From Branchiostoma floridae (taxonomy: Eukaryota; Chordata; Leptocardii; Amphioxiformes; Branchiostomatidae), in the NCBI RefSeq assembly GCF_000003815.2, contig NC_049986.1, positions 24,973,684 through 25,037,683 on the forward strand: a stretch of 64,000 nt of DNA, in the 5' to 3' direction. This document shows, one piece after another, positions 22,201 through 32,815 of this stretch; the stretch's first letter is position 1; each line of letters opens with the position of its first letter. The notes beneath the pieces were generated by a model, which searched no databases, was not told the DNA's origin, and saw nothing but the letters and a program-made list of their open reading frames with translations. A program made the position numbers and the translations under genes.

Positions 22201-25200
22201 NNNNNNNNNNNNNNNNNNNNNNNNNNNNNNNNNNNNNNNNNNNNNNNNNNNNNNNNNNNNNNNNNNNNNNNNNNNNNNNNNNNNNNNNNNNNNNNNNNNN
22301 NNNNNNNNNNNNNNNNNNNNNNNNNNNNNNNNNNNNNNNNNNNNNNNNNNNNNNNNNNNNNNNNNNNNNNNNNNNNNNNNNNNNNNNNNNNNNNNNNNNN
22401 NNNNNNNNNNNNNNNNNNNNNNNNNNNNNNNNNNNNNNNNNNNNNNNNNNNNNNNNNNNNNNNNNNNNNNNNNNNNNNNNNNNNNNNNNNNNNNNNNNNN
22501 NNNNNNNNNNNNNNNNNNNNNNNNNNNNNNNNNNNNNNNNNNNNNNNNNNNNNNNNNNNNNNNNNNNNNNNNNNNNNNNNNNNNNNNNNNNNNNNNNNNN
22601 NNNNNNNNNNNNNNNNNNNNNNNNNNNNNNNNNNNNNNNNNNNNNNNNNNNNNNNNNNNNNNNNNNNNNNNNNNNNNNNNNNNNNNNNNNNNNNNNNNNN
22701 NNNNNNNNNNNNNNNNNNNNNNNNNNNNNNNNNNNNNNNNNNNNNNNNNNNNNNNNNNNNNNNNNNNNNNNNNNNNNNNNNNNNNNNNNNNNNNNNNNNN
22801 NNNNNNNNNNNNNNNNNNNNNNNNNNNNNNNNNNNNNNNNNNNNNNNNNNNNNNNNNNNNNNNNNNNNNNNNATCTATACATGTACATAAAATTCACACT
22901 TGACAAAAGATAACTTAATGACTACCTGAGCTTATATATATATATACAATGGGACCAATTATCTATTGCAAACCATTCCATGTGCTGGACATTCTGTACA
23001 AGAACCTTTTCTTTTGAGCGTTTGTTCTGGGCTTTGATGGTCTGATAGTTTGGGATTTTGATGAGCGTGTTTGATATCCATGGGACTGCATTTTGACCTG
23101 TTTATACAGAGAGACTGGTTGTTTGTTTTGCATTATCTTACGAAAAGTCACTACACTTTTCTGCTGGATTCTGTCTTTCACGGACAGCCATCCTAGCGTC
23201 TGCAGCAAAGCGTCCCTGCTTGTGTACCTGTGGCAACCAAGGGCGATCCTGGCCGCTCTGTTCTGCACGACCTGTAGCCGGTTTATGTTCTTCCTAGACG
23301 TACTCGCCCACACCGAACTGCAGTAGTCTAGATGTGTGAGTACAAGGGCCTGAATCAGTTTTATCCTCAGTCTGCGCGGAAGTAATTTCCTCACCCTGTT
23401 CACTTGCGCCATGCTCCTATTACAGTTCTTTACAACATGGTCTATGTGATTGTTGAATGTGAGGTTTTGGTCGACATGTACTCCCAAAAGCTTGACAGTG
23501 GGTACTTGTTGTAAACTCTGTCCCCTCAGTTCCAGCTGTAGTGGAGGTGCGACTCTTGTCTTCTTAGACGTCCCAAACCAGCATGGTCTTTGTCTTGCCG
23601 TTGTTCAGTTTAAGCATGTTGTGGTCCGACCATTTAGCCACACATTCTAAATCCACCAGAGTCTTTGTTCTTATGTCCTGTACAGTGCGTCCTGCTGCAT
23701 GTACCGTACTGTCGTCAGCATACTGGTCCAGTTCCCCATTCTCTACTGTACTGGACATGTCATTGACGTAAATACTGTACAGTTGTGGTCCCAAACAACT
23801 TCCCTGCGGCACCCCGCATTGCAACACTCGGCTCTGACTGTATGCCCCGTTTGCATAGACCTGCCACTTGCGGTTTGACAAGTATGACATGATCCAAGAC
23901 AACGCTTCCTCTGAGAAACCGTACATTTCGAGTTTCTTCTGAAGATGGACGTGGTCTACTAAGTCAAACGCCGCACTGTAGTCCAGCAACACTACCGAGG
24001 TCATAAGTCCTTTGTCCATACTGTCAGAAGGACTGTTTCTGTAGAGTGGAGTTTACGGTACGCGTGTTGTGCTTCTGATTGATGACCTGAGCGGGAGAAG
24101 TATGAGACGATCTGTTCACTGGCAACAATCTCGCATACCTTGCCACAAGTTGGAAGGAGACTTACAGGGCGAGAGTTTTGTCCGGACAGTGGTTTACTGC
24201 TGTCTTTCAGAAGCGGTATCACCTTGGCATGCTTCCATTTTGCTGGGAAAGTTCCTGTTGCAAAAGACAAGTTGATTATGTAAGTCAGTGGTTCTGCTAT
24301 GATGTCCGAAGAAATCCTTAGGAGTTTGTTGTCTATTCCGTCACATCCTGGGGTTTTACCATCCGGAAGTCTTGACAGAATCTTGTGCACGTCCCTTACT
24401 GTGACTGACTTTAACACGAAGGCCTCCTGCCCTAGGTTTGAGTATGTTTCATCACCGGCTGTGTTGCTCATACCAGAGCGAAGGTTGGCAACCTTGGTGT
24501 CATAGAACTTTGCGAAATGCTCTGCTATGTTCCGGGGTTTGCTGAGAAGCTTTCCGCCTTCTTGCACACAGGTTGGACTTACAGTATCTTTCCTTCCAAG
24601 AAGGGAGTTGATGGTATTCCATGTCTTTTTCGGGTTCCCACTACATTCTTCAAGTGTGTCCCTGTAAAACTGAACCTTTGCCCTGCGACAGACTGATACC
24701 ACTCTGTTTCTGAGCTTCCGGTATACAGCCCAGTCTGATGCTAGTCCAGTTGCTTTGGCGTCCCTCTTTGCCTCGTTTCTCATTTGCATCAGTTCCTTGA
24801 TGTCTGGGGTCAGCCAAGGGGCTGCGTTTGATCTGACAGTGAATTTCCTTATTGGTGCATGTCTGTCACATGTGTCCTGTAGAATGTCAGCGAACATCTC
24901 AGTCGCCTGGTCAACATCATCAAAGTTATACACCAAGTGCCACGGCGCCTCCTTCATTTCATAAAGGAATGCGTCCTCTGTGAAGTTCTTGTATGTTCTT
25001 TTGTGCACAGTTCTTGGCCCTGTTGTTGGGATCTTTGCCTTGCATGTAAACATCACGGCATCATGATCTGAGAAGCCAACTGTCCTTATGGTTATCTTGC
25101 TACATTTGTCCGGTTGGTTTGTAAATAACAGATCGATGCAAGATGCCACCACTGATAGTCCTCGGTTCACAGTTCTTGTTGGTTTGTCAACTAACTGTTG

Positions 25201-28200
25201 CACACCGTAGCTTTGTGTCATACCATGTAGTTTCTTTGATACATCTGACGTTTTAATCCAGTCCACATTAAAGTCTCCCATGACATAAATTTCCCTTTGC
25301 TCAGATGTTGCCTTATCCAACACATTCTCAAAACTATCCATCCATTCAGTTTTGGCATTAGGTGGTCTATAACAAACTGCTACCAGAAAGGAACTAACAT
25401 GTGGCATATGTACTTCAACCCAAAGTGCCTCCACAGAGGGTGGTGTGAGATCTTCCCTAACATTAACAGCAAAAATACTAGAGACATACAGGGCTACGCC
25501 ACCTCCCCTACCGTTCCTATCATTTCTAAACAAACTGTAGCCATCTACATGTATCTGTCCATCTGATATGGAATCATCTAGATGCGTTTCAGATACACCC
25601 ATTATATGTACATTGTTCTGTTTCATTGGGCTAAGTCATTTACTTTGTTACGCAAGCTGCATACATTAAGGTGAGCTAAGTTCAAACCTCGTGATTGCTT
25701 TTTGTTCATTATTGCGATGAAGTACCCAAGCACAGATATACAAATATACCACTTCATTTTCCCTTTAGGAACAGATTCCGGTACACACCAAGCTGTTAAT
25801 TTAATCTAATTAATGCCCCTGGTTGGCTTCAAATAATTTACATACGAAAACAAGTTAAAGATTCCAATACTCAGTCATTCTAATCAACACATGTTTGCCT
25901 CATTTACATATCATAACTGGATTTAAAAGGTAATCAGAATGTAAACTTCACTTGGCTCTTATCAATCAACTATAGATCTACACAAATATTCCAACAGAAA
26001 CACCCTAGGCTAAAAACATCTAACACATCATATTTGTTTTTGTTCCTTGTTGGTGAATATGGCAGAGATGTATTGTCTGTGGCCCACGCTTTCAACTCAT
26101 GACTCCAAAAGGAAATCGATCCCTAACTTTCTCTGAGTTATCTATCAACTGATAAGAAAAACAAAAATTGTCTAGTTACCTATTAGAAGCGGAGATCAAG
26201 AGAAACAAAGCGATAGCTCGGTCAATACACCTCTGTGAAAGTGGGAGAAATCAGAGGTCTGCAAACATGGCGCCCTCCCCACATCGGGAGAGTATTAAAA
26301 GCAAAAGTCTTGTCTACTAACAAGTTCCCAAAAGTACACAAAATACAACAATAACTGTATCAAAACAATGTGGATATAGTTAGCAACTACTCATGTAAAA
26401 GATAAACCCAGATGCTTTATCTGGGTGGAGATTTTTGACGGATTGAAAATGATTTGCCTCACCATATACAAATTTAGGGTACAGCCATTGTCGTGACCTC
26501 TGACCTCCTCTTGTAATGACATTTGTCAATTACATGCATGATGATGATAAGAAAACCTACAAAATATACACGCCTTTCCTTACATCACTACGCAACTGGT
26601 GCAATTACTGTCACTAGGCGCTGTGTGCAGGCCGGCATTGCAGACCTTTCCGGTTTAGCCCCGCCTATTGTTAGCTCTTCACAATGCAGCTGTCGACAAA
26701 CACGCTTTGCCAACAAACTGGACATTCCCAAGTGCAGAACTGAACGCTATAAGACTAGTGGCATTCCGTACATGGTTCGTCTACTCAACTGTCGAAATGC
26801 CCCCATGCCTTAATCCTGCCAGTATTGTACGCCGCTAATTTTCGTTTTAGATATTCGCAGGTCTATATCATGTATATACTGTATTTGTATTCGTACCTAA
26901 CTGATTTTACAAGTACTTCTATTTTAATAATTTGCCTCGTTGGACATTGATCGAATGCGTTTATTTTATTGTGATATTGCAACTGCAATACGAGTGTAGC
27001 GGCTGCCAAGAGATAGTAGTCGACTCACCCAATAACAAATAACAATAACATAAAATTCTCCATCTTCATCATTCGGCAATAGACAACAGGCCCTATACAA
27101 GATGAGGGAATTTACCATTTTTTATGTTGCTGTCAAAAAAGACTCATTGCGTTCTGAAAATGTGAAAACCAGGAGCCTGCTGTAACCATACAATCAGCAT
27201 ACCGAACGGCGAGATCATCGCTGCTGATTATAACGTCTACTGCTCTGGAAACACTGTCCAGTTCTCCTGTGACACCGGTATTATGTTGTATGTATATACG
27301 GTGAAGAAAATAAGCAGACTGCCAACATCAGTGCTGCCTCAAAGTCTGTATCTTCTCACATTTTCTGAAACCTTTGATAAAAAGACTCATTATTTTCTTT
27401 TCCAGGGGCCTGCTGTAACAAAACAATCAGCATAACGAACGGCCACGTCACCGCTAGTACCGGCTACTGCTCTGGGAACAGTATCCAGTTCTCCTGTGAC
27501 ACCGGATATGAGCTTGTCGGCAGCAATTCTGCTGTCTGCCAAGACACACATTGGGACCGAGAGATTCCAACATGCCAACGTGGGTGGACGAAACTGTTTC
27601 TTCTTTCTGATTCATTTGGTAACTGGTAAGGCTAGCAGGCTCTTCAGACAAGACCTGAAATGGAACGGAAATAGTGTCAATTTCATTGCACAGTCGTAAA
27701 AAGTACAAAGTATGACATCTACTTGTACATAACTGCAGTTCCATAAGGCTAATCTACCTAATACAAGAGTGTGTAGTATGGGGTGAGAATGGGTTTTTAT
27801 AATCATTTTTAACGTCTAGACATTCTTTAATGTATACTCTGACGTATTGTGTTGACATTTTCGCTGGAATTCTTTTGTCTAGTTCTATTTTAGAGCCCTC
27901 GAGTTCTTTAAGTCAGCCTCACATATTTTCAGGTATCTGCTGCGACAATACCACCGAAATCATGAACGGGCTGGTTAACGCCAACGACGGTTACTGCTTT
28001 GGGAACGACATTCAGTTCTCCTGTAATCCTGGGTACGAGCTTGTCGGCAGGGCCTCGGCCACCTGCGAAGACGACGGAAGCTGGGGACAACTTCCGACTT
28101 GCCAACGTGAGTTACCGAAACCTGTTTTACCGTCTAGTGTTATCTGAATTATGAGTATTTTGACCCGGCTATCATAATATAACTTCCTAGATCTCAACTA

Positions 28201-30109
28201 GAAGGGGCTGGGTTCAGGTAGTGCTTACCAACAAAAGTGGAAAAACGGGCTAGGTACAGATTCCGTTGCAGTCTTCGGAACGGGGCTGGGTTTTATGGGG
28301 GGGGGGGGGGGCGTTAGTCCGCGATTTTCAACGTTGGCTGGGTTCTCTTGTGCCGGGAAAGGGAGTTTGCCGGGAAAGGGAGTTTGCCGGGAAAGGGAGT
28401 TTGCCGGGAAAGGGAGTTTGCCGGGAAAGGGAGTTTGCCGGGAAAGGGAGTTTGCCGAGGAAGGGAGTTTGCCGTGATAGCGAATTTCCCCCGTCTTCGA
28501 GAGACGGGGGAAACTCACTTTCACAACAGATGGTATCACCATTCTGGTGCCAGGAAACTAACTGAAAACATGTAATTATACAGTATCACCGGCCATCATC
28601 GGCGGCACCAGTATCGCCGCGGCCCTGATTGTGGTAGCTGTCTTCTTCTTCCTGAGACGAAGAGAAGACGATCAACAACCGATTGAGCTCGACTTTCAGC
28701 CAGATGATGTCGCTAGTGAGTTCATGTTTTTTTTTCCTTTCCTTTCTTTCAACCGACATTTACTTAAAGTCAGGGTAATCCAAGTTAACAGTGATAAAAA
28801 TGCACGGAAAGACATTCCATTGATCTTTCGTCCTTTCTGTACGACAGTTTGCTGTCAGTATAAATCACTACACGTCCTAAGTTCTTTGTTGCATTTTCTC
28901 TGATCCCTTCCCTCTTCTCTCATGACCTCAATAAAAAGCGGCATGCAGGACGATTGAAGCTTTCTGTGGATAAAGATAAATGTTCACATTTAAAATATAC
29001 GTTTTATGCTGTAGTTCACGTTTAGCCAAATGATATGATATCTTATAGCATTAAGGGACATTTCTTCAAAGCGATAACTTTTGGGAAGATAGTTCTAGAA
29101 AACAGTTTCATCCCAATGTGTGTTTGTGTGCAGTGGAACAGGTGTGCTATCTTAGTACAGATACAGTTGAAACATTTACCTTCGCCAAGAAGCATTCGTA
29201 AGTCTATTAAAACCTGAACATAGCAAACATCAGCTATGCAAATAAGGGCCACATTTGCATAATGGACAGAATGCTAGAATAACCAAGCACTTTGAAAAGG
29301 TAAGTATTTTAACAAACGACTGGAACCAAACTATGAAAGTGATAAAAAAAAAAGATAATTATTAAAAGCAACTTTATATGATTTTGGAAACGGTCTGACT
29401 TTTCAAATAGCATCCACTACCCTTTTGGGTGTTTATCTTATTACCTCGATGTCTAACAATTATCGGCGTATAAAAGCGTTAACAGCTTTTTCTTACAAGC
29501 TATAGATAAACTGCTCACGCCTAGCAGCGTTCAACGAGGTGATTTAATATTTACTGGTTTGTACTTCAGAGGTAATTCAAAGGTAATGAAATGTGCACAC
29601 TATCTATGTCTGATGCAGGAACCACTGAAGGAAGCCCCAAATACGACGTGTTCATCTCGTATAGCAGTAAAGAGTCACCTTGGGTAAGAGATCTACAAAT
29701 TGATCTAGAAAAAAATGGTTACATCGTGTGTTTACATGAACGTGACTTTCTTGCTGGTGAATCAGTACTTACCAACATAGCGGACGCAATTTACCAAAGC
29801 CGCAAGGTAATATTGGTCATGTCCAAAAACTTTATCAAGAGTGGTTGGTGCAGGCATGAACTGAACCTTTCTTGGAAACGTAAACTTGACAGAAGAGAAA
29901 ATTGTGTTGTAGTCGTTAAGTACGACAACTGTAAGATACCAAAAGAATTAGCTTTGCATACATATCTGGACTTGACTACACAAACAGGCAAGGAAACGTT
30001 TTGGGATAAGTTGCACGAATCGCTTGGACCTGCAAGCGTATCAGATGAGGAATGTGCTGTAAGTGAAAACGGAGAACGGGAAGAGCTGTTGAAATGGAGT
30101 ACTTTGTAA
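18206..30109 (+). CDS. Receptor gene 2: LRR-EGF-FTP-CCP-CCP-TM-TIR, a composite Toll-like receptor
   Basis: Seven exons: 18206-19205, 20659-20856, 21431-21655, 27406-27579, 27933-28106, 28584-28715 and 29619-30109. They total 2394 bases (797 residues plus stop) and every junction is phase 1 with GT/AG sites. Order: signal peptide, LRRNT, 8 LRRs, LRRCT, EGF-like (1-333); FTP lectin domain (334-474); two CCP domains (475-590); TM about 594-614; TIR domain about 642-770. The predicted role is a cell-surface or endosomal pattern-recognition receptor signalling through TIR adaptors. The ectodomain joins Toll-like LRRs with lectin and complement-control modules. The TIR BB loop has Ala680 where TLRs usually have Pro. 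AATAAA lies at 30300. Introns carry a LINE, a microsatellite, a gap and exon remnants. An exon hidden in the 844-N gap cannot be excluded. Confidence 0.8.
19206..20658 (+). other. Gene 2 intron 1 with EGF-exon remnant
   Basis: Bases 19381-19457 are a decayed copy of the EGF-coding end of an LRR exon (GGGGACTGCACCACGGGAAA). From about 19535 the intron follows gene 1 intron 1. AATAAA at 20168-20173 is conserved with gene 1. Confidence 0.7.
19381..19457 (+). pseudogene. Remnant of an EGF-coding receptor exon
   Basis: It aligns to 3883-3945 and 19130-19195 with small indels that break the frame. It probably marks the breakpoint of an unequal crossover between paralogues. Confidence 0.7.
20659..21655 (+). 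CDS. Gene 2 exons 2-3: FTP lectin domain
   Basis: Exon 20659-20856 reads [12 protein letters not shown], then KAVDGS, then [12 protein letters not shown]. Exon 21431-21655 reads [10 protein letters not shown], then GRYVSVHGG and [10 protein letters not shown]. Both are phase 1-1. As in gene 1, the segment between VSI and VRVGP is short. The second exon is 15 bases longer than in gene 1, mostly around [11 protein letters not shown]. Confidence 0.8.
21840..22010. repeat. (CA)n microsatellite
   Basis: An interrupted CA/CACGCA repeat abutting the sequence gap. The long Thr/His and Val/Cys ORFs here are artefacts. Confidence 0.95.
22029..22872. other. Assembly gap (844 N)
   Basis: A run of N inside gene 2 intron 3, bounded by CA repeat and by the LINE 3' end. 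Confidence 0.98.
22900..25690 (-). mobile_element. CR1/L2/Jockey-like LINE, ORF2 degenerate
   Basis: The minus strand encodes an apurinic endonuclease domain ([24 protein letters not shown]) at 25626-24001, then a reverse transcriptase with [19 protein letters not shown] and YADDS (24019-23564), then the C-terminal tail ([17 protein letters not shown]) at 23487-22963. At least two one-base frameshifts, near 24015 and 23570, break the frame, and the start at 25630-25670 (NVCSLRNKV) is also out of frame. ORF1 is missing or unrecognised, so this is a 5'-truncated dead copy inserted in gene 2 intron 3. The clade assignment is approximate. Confidence 0.85.
25700..27170. other. Rest of gene 2 intron 3
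   Basis: Around 26500-26545 the sequence again follows gene 1 intron 3 (CTTGTAATGACATTTGTC, compare 6008). The LINE and microsatellite are therefore later insertions into a shared ancestral intron. No gene is seen. Confidence 0.45.
27173..27292 (+). pseudogene. Truncated CCP exon remnant
   Basis: An acceptor-like CCAG precedes sequence coding [15 protein letters not shown] and FSCDTG, the first two thirds of a CCP domain. It is then replaced at 27292 by sequence that matches the intron upstream of CCP exons (compare 7264-7330). Recombination has removed the last part of the exon and its donor. Confidence 0.75.
27406..27579 (+). CDS. Gene 2 exon 4: CCP/sushi domain 1
   Basis: A 174-base phase 1-1 exon, very close to gene 1 exon 4. 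It shows [18 protein letters not shown] and IPTCQ and has the extra CC and GYC cysteines. The donor is C|GTGGGT, weaker than its relatives. Confidence 0.85.
27933..28106 (+). CDS. Gene 2 exon 5: CCP/sushi domain 2
   Basis: 174 bases, phase 1-1, coding [34 protein letters not shown]. It is more diverged from exon 4 than exon 4 is from gene 1, so the second CCP is an older duplicate that gene 1 lacks or lost. Confidence 0.85.
28296..28475 (+). repeat. Poly-G tract and 17-bp minisatellite
   Basis: A run of G at about 28299-28311 is followed by seven units of CCGGGAAAGGGAGTTTG (28353-28475) in gene 2 intron 5. Confidence 0.9.
28485..28513. other. Perfect 12-bp hairpin
   Basis: TTTCCCCCGTCT, loop TCGAG, AGACGGGGGAAA. 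It lies 70 bases upstream of the TM exon acceptor at 28584. It could affect splicing or be incidental. Confidence 0.6.
28584..28715 (+). CDS. Gene 2 exon 6: transmembrane segment
   Basis: [20 protein letters not shown], then L and [20 protein letters not shown]. One helix (about residues 594-614) and a stop-transfer RRR. The donor A|GTGAGT is phase 1. The tail aligns with gene 1 but lacks its basic run and tyrosines. Confidence 0.8.
28716..29618 (+). other. Gene 2 intron 6
   Basis: AT-rich with no recognised element. It separates the TM exon from the TIR exon. Confidence 0.5.
29619..30109 (+). CDS. Gene 2 exon 7: TIR domain
   Basis: A single exon, entered in phase 1 at GATGCAG|GA, encodes 163 residues. 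Box 1 is YDVFISYS (643-650), box 2 is [10 protein letters not shown] (672-681), SGWCRHEL is at 709-716 and box 3 FW is at 762-763. CLHxRDF is typical of TLR rather than MyD88 or SARM TIRs. The BB-loop proline is replaced by alanine. Upstream frames hit stops at TAATGA, which fixes the acceptor. A 22-residue acidic tail follows the domain. Confidence 0.9.
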
Positions 30110-30299
30110 CTAGACATACATTTGAGACTCCTACCCCTTGCAGAAAACCCCGCGCAAGAATGCAGAATAGATTCTTCAAGCACAATGAGCTAGCTCATTG
30201 GCTGGTCACTTAATTGAATCAGTCAAGTACAGCTGGGAGACATAGCAATGTCAGGTGGTGTGAGCCTGCAGTGCCAAAAATACCACACGAAAACCCTCA

Positions 30300-30305
30300 A
30301 ATAAA
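30300..30305 (+). terminator. Candidate poly(A) signal of gene 2
   Basis: AATAAA, 190 bases after the TIR stop codon. Confidence 0.45.
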
Positions 30306-30309
30306 TCAT

Positions 30310-31840
30310 TTTTCAGTGGTTTATGCCAAATATCATTCATAGATCCTTATCTAATGCATGGATAAACATCTAATGCACATAAATACCGAATTTCAGGTTA
30401 TGTGGTTGTAACATCAGGGTACAGGGGGCAAGATGTACATTTTGCAAACTTTAGCCATTTGACAGATGTTTGAATTGTCATGGGACCTGACAGGAAGTTT
30501 GCAAATTACCGTGATGGTCAAGGGCAGTGTGACTAACTTTTAAAGACTCAGGGTCACTCAACTTGGAAGTCTGGATCGTCAATTCCTGTGACTAACCATA
30601 GCTAACTATTTAGTAAGTAAGTAAGTCACCATGGTTAACCCTTAAGTCAGGCTAAAAGTCGAGTTAATTTTGGTAAACAAGTTAACCGTGACTAACCGTT
30701 TGGGTAAGCTAGCAAGTTAGACTTGTAAAAACGTAAGTATCTTATTAGCATATGTCAAGGCAACAGAGCTCACAACATTCATCAGCGTAGGATTGACAGA
30801 ATGTCTTGAGAGGCACGTTTTTGTAAAATGCGTAGAGAGCCTAACAACTTTAATTCTAGAGGCAGTCCAAATTGGAAAAGATTTACCGGTGGCAAAAGAG
30901 TTTTAAGACAGTGTATGTAATCAGAGTAGGTTTGTTTGTTTGTTTGCTTATAACTAGATATGCAACATTTGCGAGCAAAGTCAACAAAGTGGTATCAAAT
31001 TACCAATGGCTTTTGATGCTGACTAATGCCGTAAATATGCTGAGAGATTGAGTATTGACCAATCCTTTGAAAGCTTTGACTAATTGAAATTGACAAGAAT
31101 ATCGAAATCAGGCTTCCCTCTTAAGTCATTTAGTATAATGTCAGTTATTGAAGGCTTACTTTTTTTTTACTTTGCAATTCTATGTTGTAACCAAATTTGT
31201 TGCATGGAGTGTTTAGTCGTTTTATACAACATGTCGTTAAGAAGTATTAGTGTAAATATTGATCTATCAGTAATTTTTTGTGATTGATGTGAATTTAAAG
31301 AAAGCAATTGCAATTAGAAAATTGACTCTAACAATGGACCGTTAGGGTGTATACATATTGACATTCATGTCAGAATTTTATCTCAATGGTGATAATAACA
31401 CTCATTAATACTTGTTATTCAAATTCTTCCAAAATATAAACAATGTATGTGTATTCTTATAGAGTTTTGTGATGTTGTTGACTAATTACATTTTTTGTGA
31501 GTCAAGATAATCAGTTCAAGTCAATATAGAGATATACTAGTAAACTATACACCTTTAGTTTGTACTGTTAGGAGTAGAATCATACAGAAATGTACTACAT
31601 GTGTACATGTAGGCTTACAAGACTTGGCCATGTATCACAATAAAACTAACTGATGATATAGGTTTGCTTATTGTAACTAGTTTAAGAAACCATTTGTATA
31701 TATAGGATAGGATTGAAGTATTGACATCTAACCTTATGGTACAGCTAGGGCCTTGTTCTAAATTTAAGCGCTGTGAAAATAAAATGCAATCGTTAAAAAC
31801 GTATTCAAGTGTCATTGTTGCCTTCGCCAAGGTCACATTT
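30310..31840. other. Intergenic stretch, nothing recognised
   Basis: AT-rich, with a short run of GTTAACC/GTAAGT-like words at 30595-30720. No supported gene. Confidence 0.45.
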
Positions 31841-32596
31841 TGGTTGCCGTTATCATTGTGCGCGTGTTTGTGTGTGCGTGTGTGTGCACGTGTGTGAGGT
31901 GTGCCTGTGTGTGCTCGCGTGTGTACATTTATATTCAAAGGAGTGTACATATTGGAATGAAAGCTTTAAGAGATGAGATATTAAAGAGACACGCCATAGA
32001 TCAAGATCTTGAATGTAAAAAATCCAATGAGTGGCTGTCCACCACCTTCGCCTAGAAGGGCATGTTCTTTGGTCTGTCTGTCTGTCTGTGTGTATGCTTG
32101 AGCAAAATTACGTTGCGACAGTATTACAGCCCAAGGAGCATTTTCAATCCTTTGGTAGATCCCTGACTAGTGCGTTCCTCGGCTGTTTCAGGCTGGGATC
32201 CGTGGCTGTTACGGCCGATGCACACATATTCATGAAGCGACGGTTTGTTTACGTTGTGAGATCATTATCGGCAGAAGTCACGCACAGGTGTATCTGTTAG
32301 TTCTTGACATTTCAAACAAGGCCGAGTTACGGATATCTCATTTATAACAAATAAAGACAACATCACCCTTTTAAACTGCTATTTGATCATTATTATCATA
32401 AATGTACAAATGTATGACGAATAAAGCTAAAGGGGCTATCCATCACTCATTTACATACATATTAGGAGTGTCTTCATAAACAAGCTATTTGACCCTTCCT
32501 TTTTTCACTGTCACCCAACACAGTCCGCAGCATGCTTATGCATTTTGATACAGCAAGACACAAAAGGACAACCTCGCAGCGGGAGATATGTGTCAA

Positions 32597-32815
32597 TAGT
32601 GGTGGAGGGGGCAGGGGTGGAGGGGTAGGGGTGGAGCGGGTAGAGGTGGAGTGGTTATAGCGTTGGAGGGGTGGAGGGGTGGAGGGGGTAGGGGTGGAGG
32701 GGTAGGGGTGGAGCGGGTAGAGTTGGAGCGGGTAGAGGTGGAGGGTGTAGGGGTGGAGGGGGGTAGGGTGGATCGTGATGGGTTGCACGGGTGGAAGGGG
32801 TAGGGGTGGCCCCCA
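32597..32815 (+). repeat. G-rich tract, G-quadruplex prone
   Basis: Dozens of GGGG/GGG runs (GGGGTAGGGGTGGAG) occur on the + strand. The related tract in unit B is at 54314-54460. Antisense proline-rich ORFs here are artefacts. Confidence 0.8.

Noticed and set aside
21775-22913. 359- and 314-codon ORFs
   Set aside because: They consist of CA-repeat translation and undefined bases of the assembly gap.
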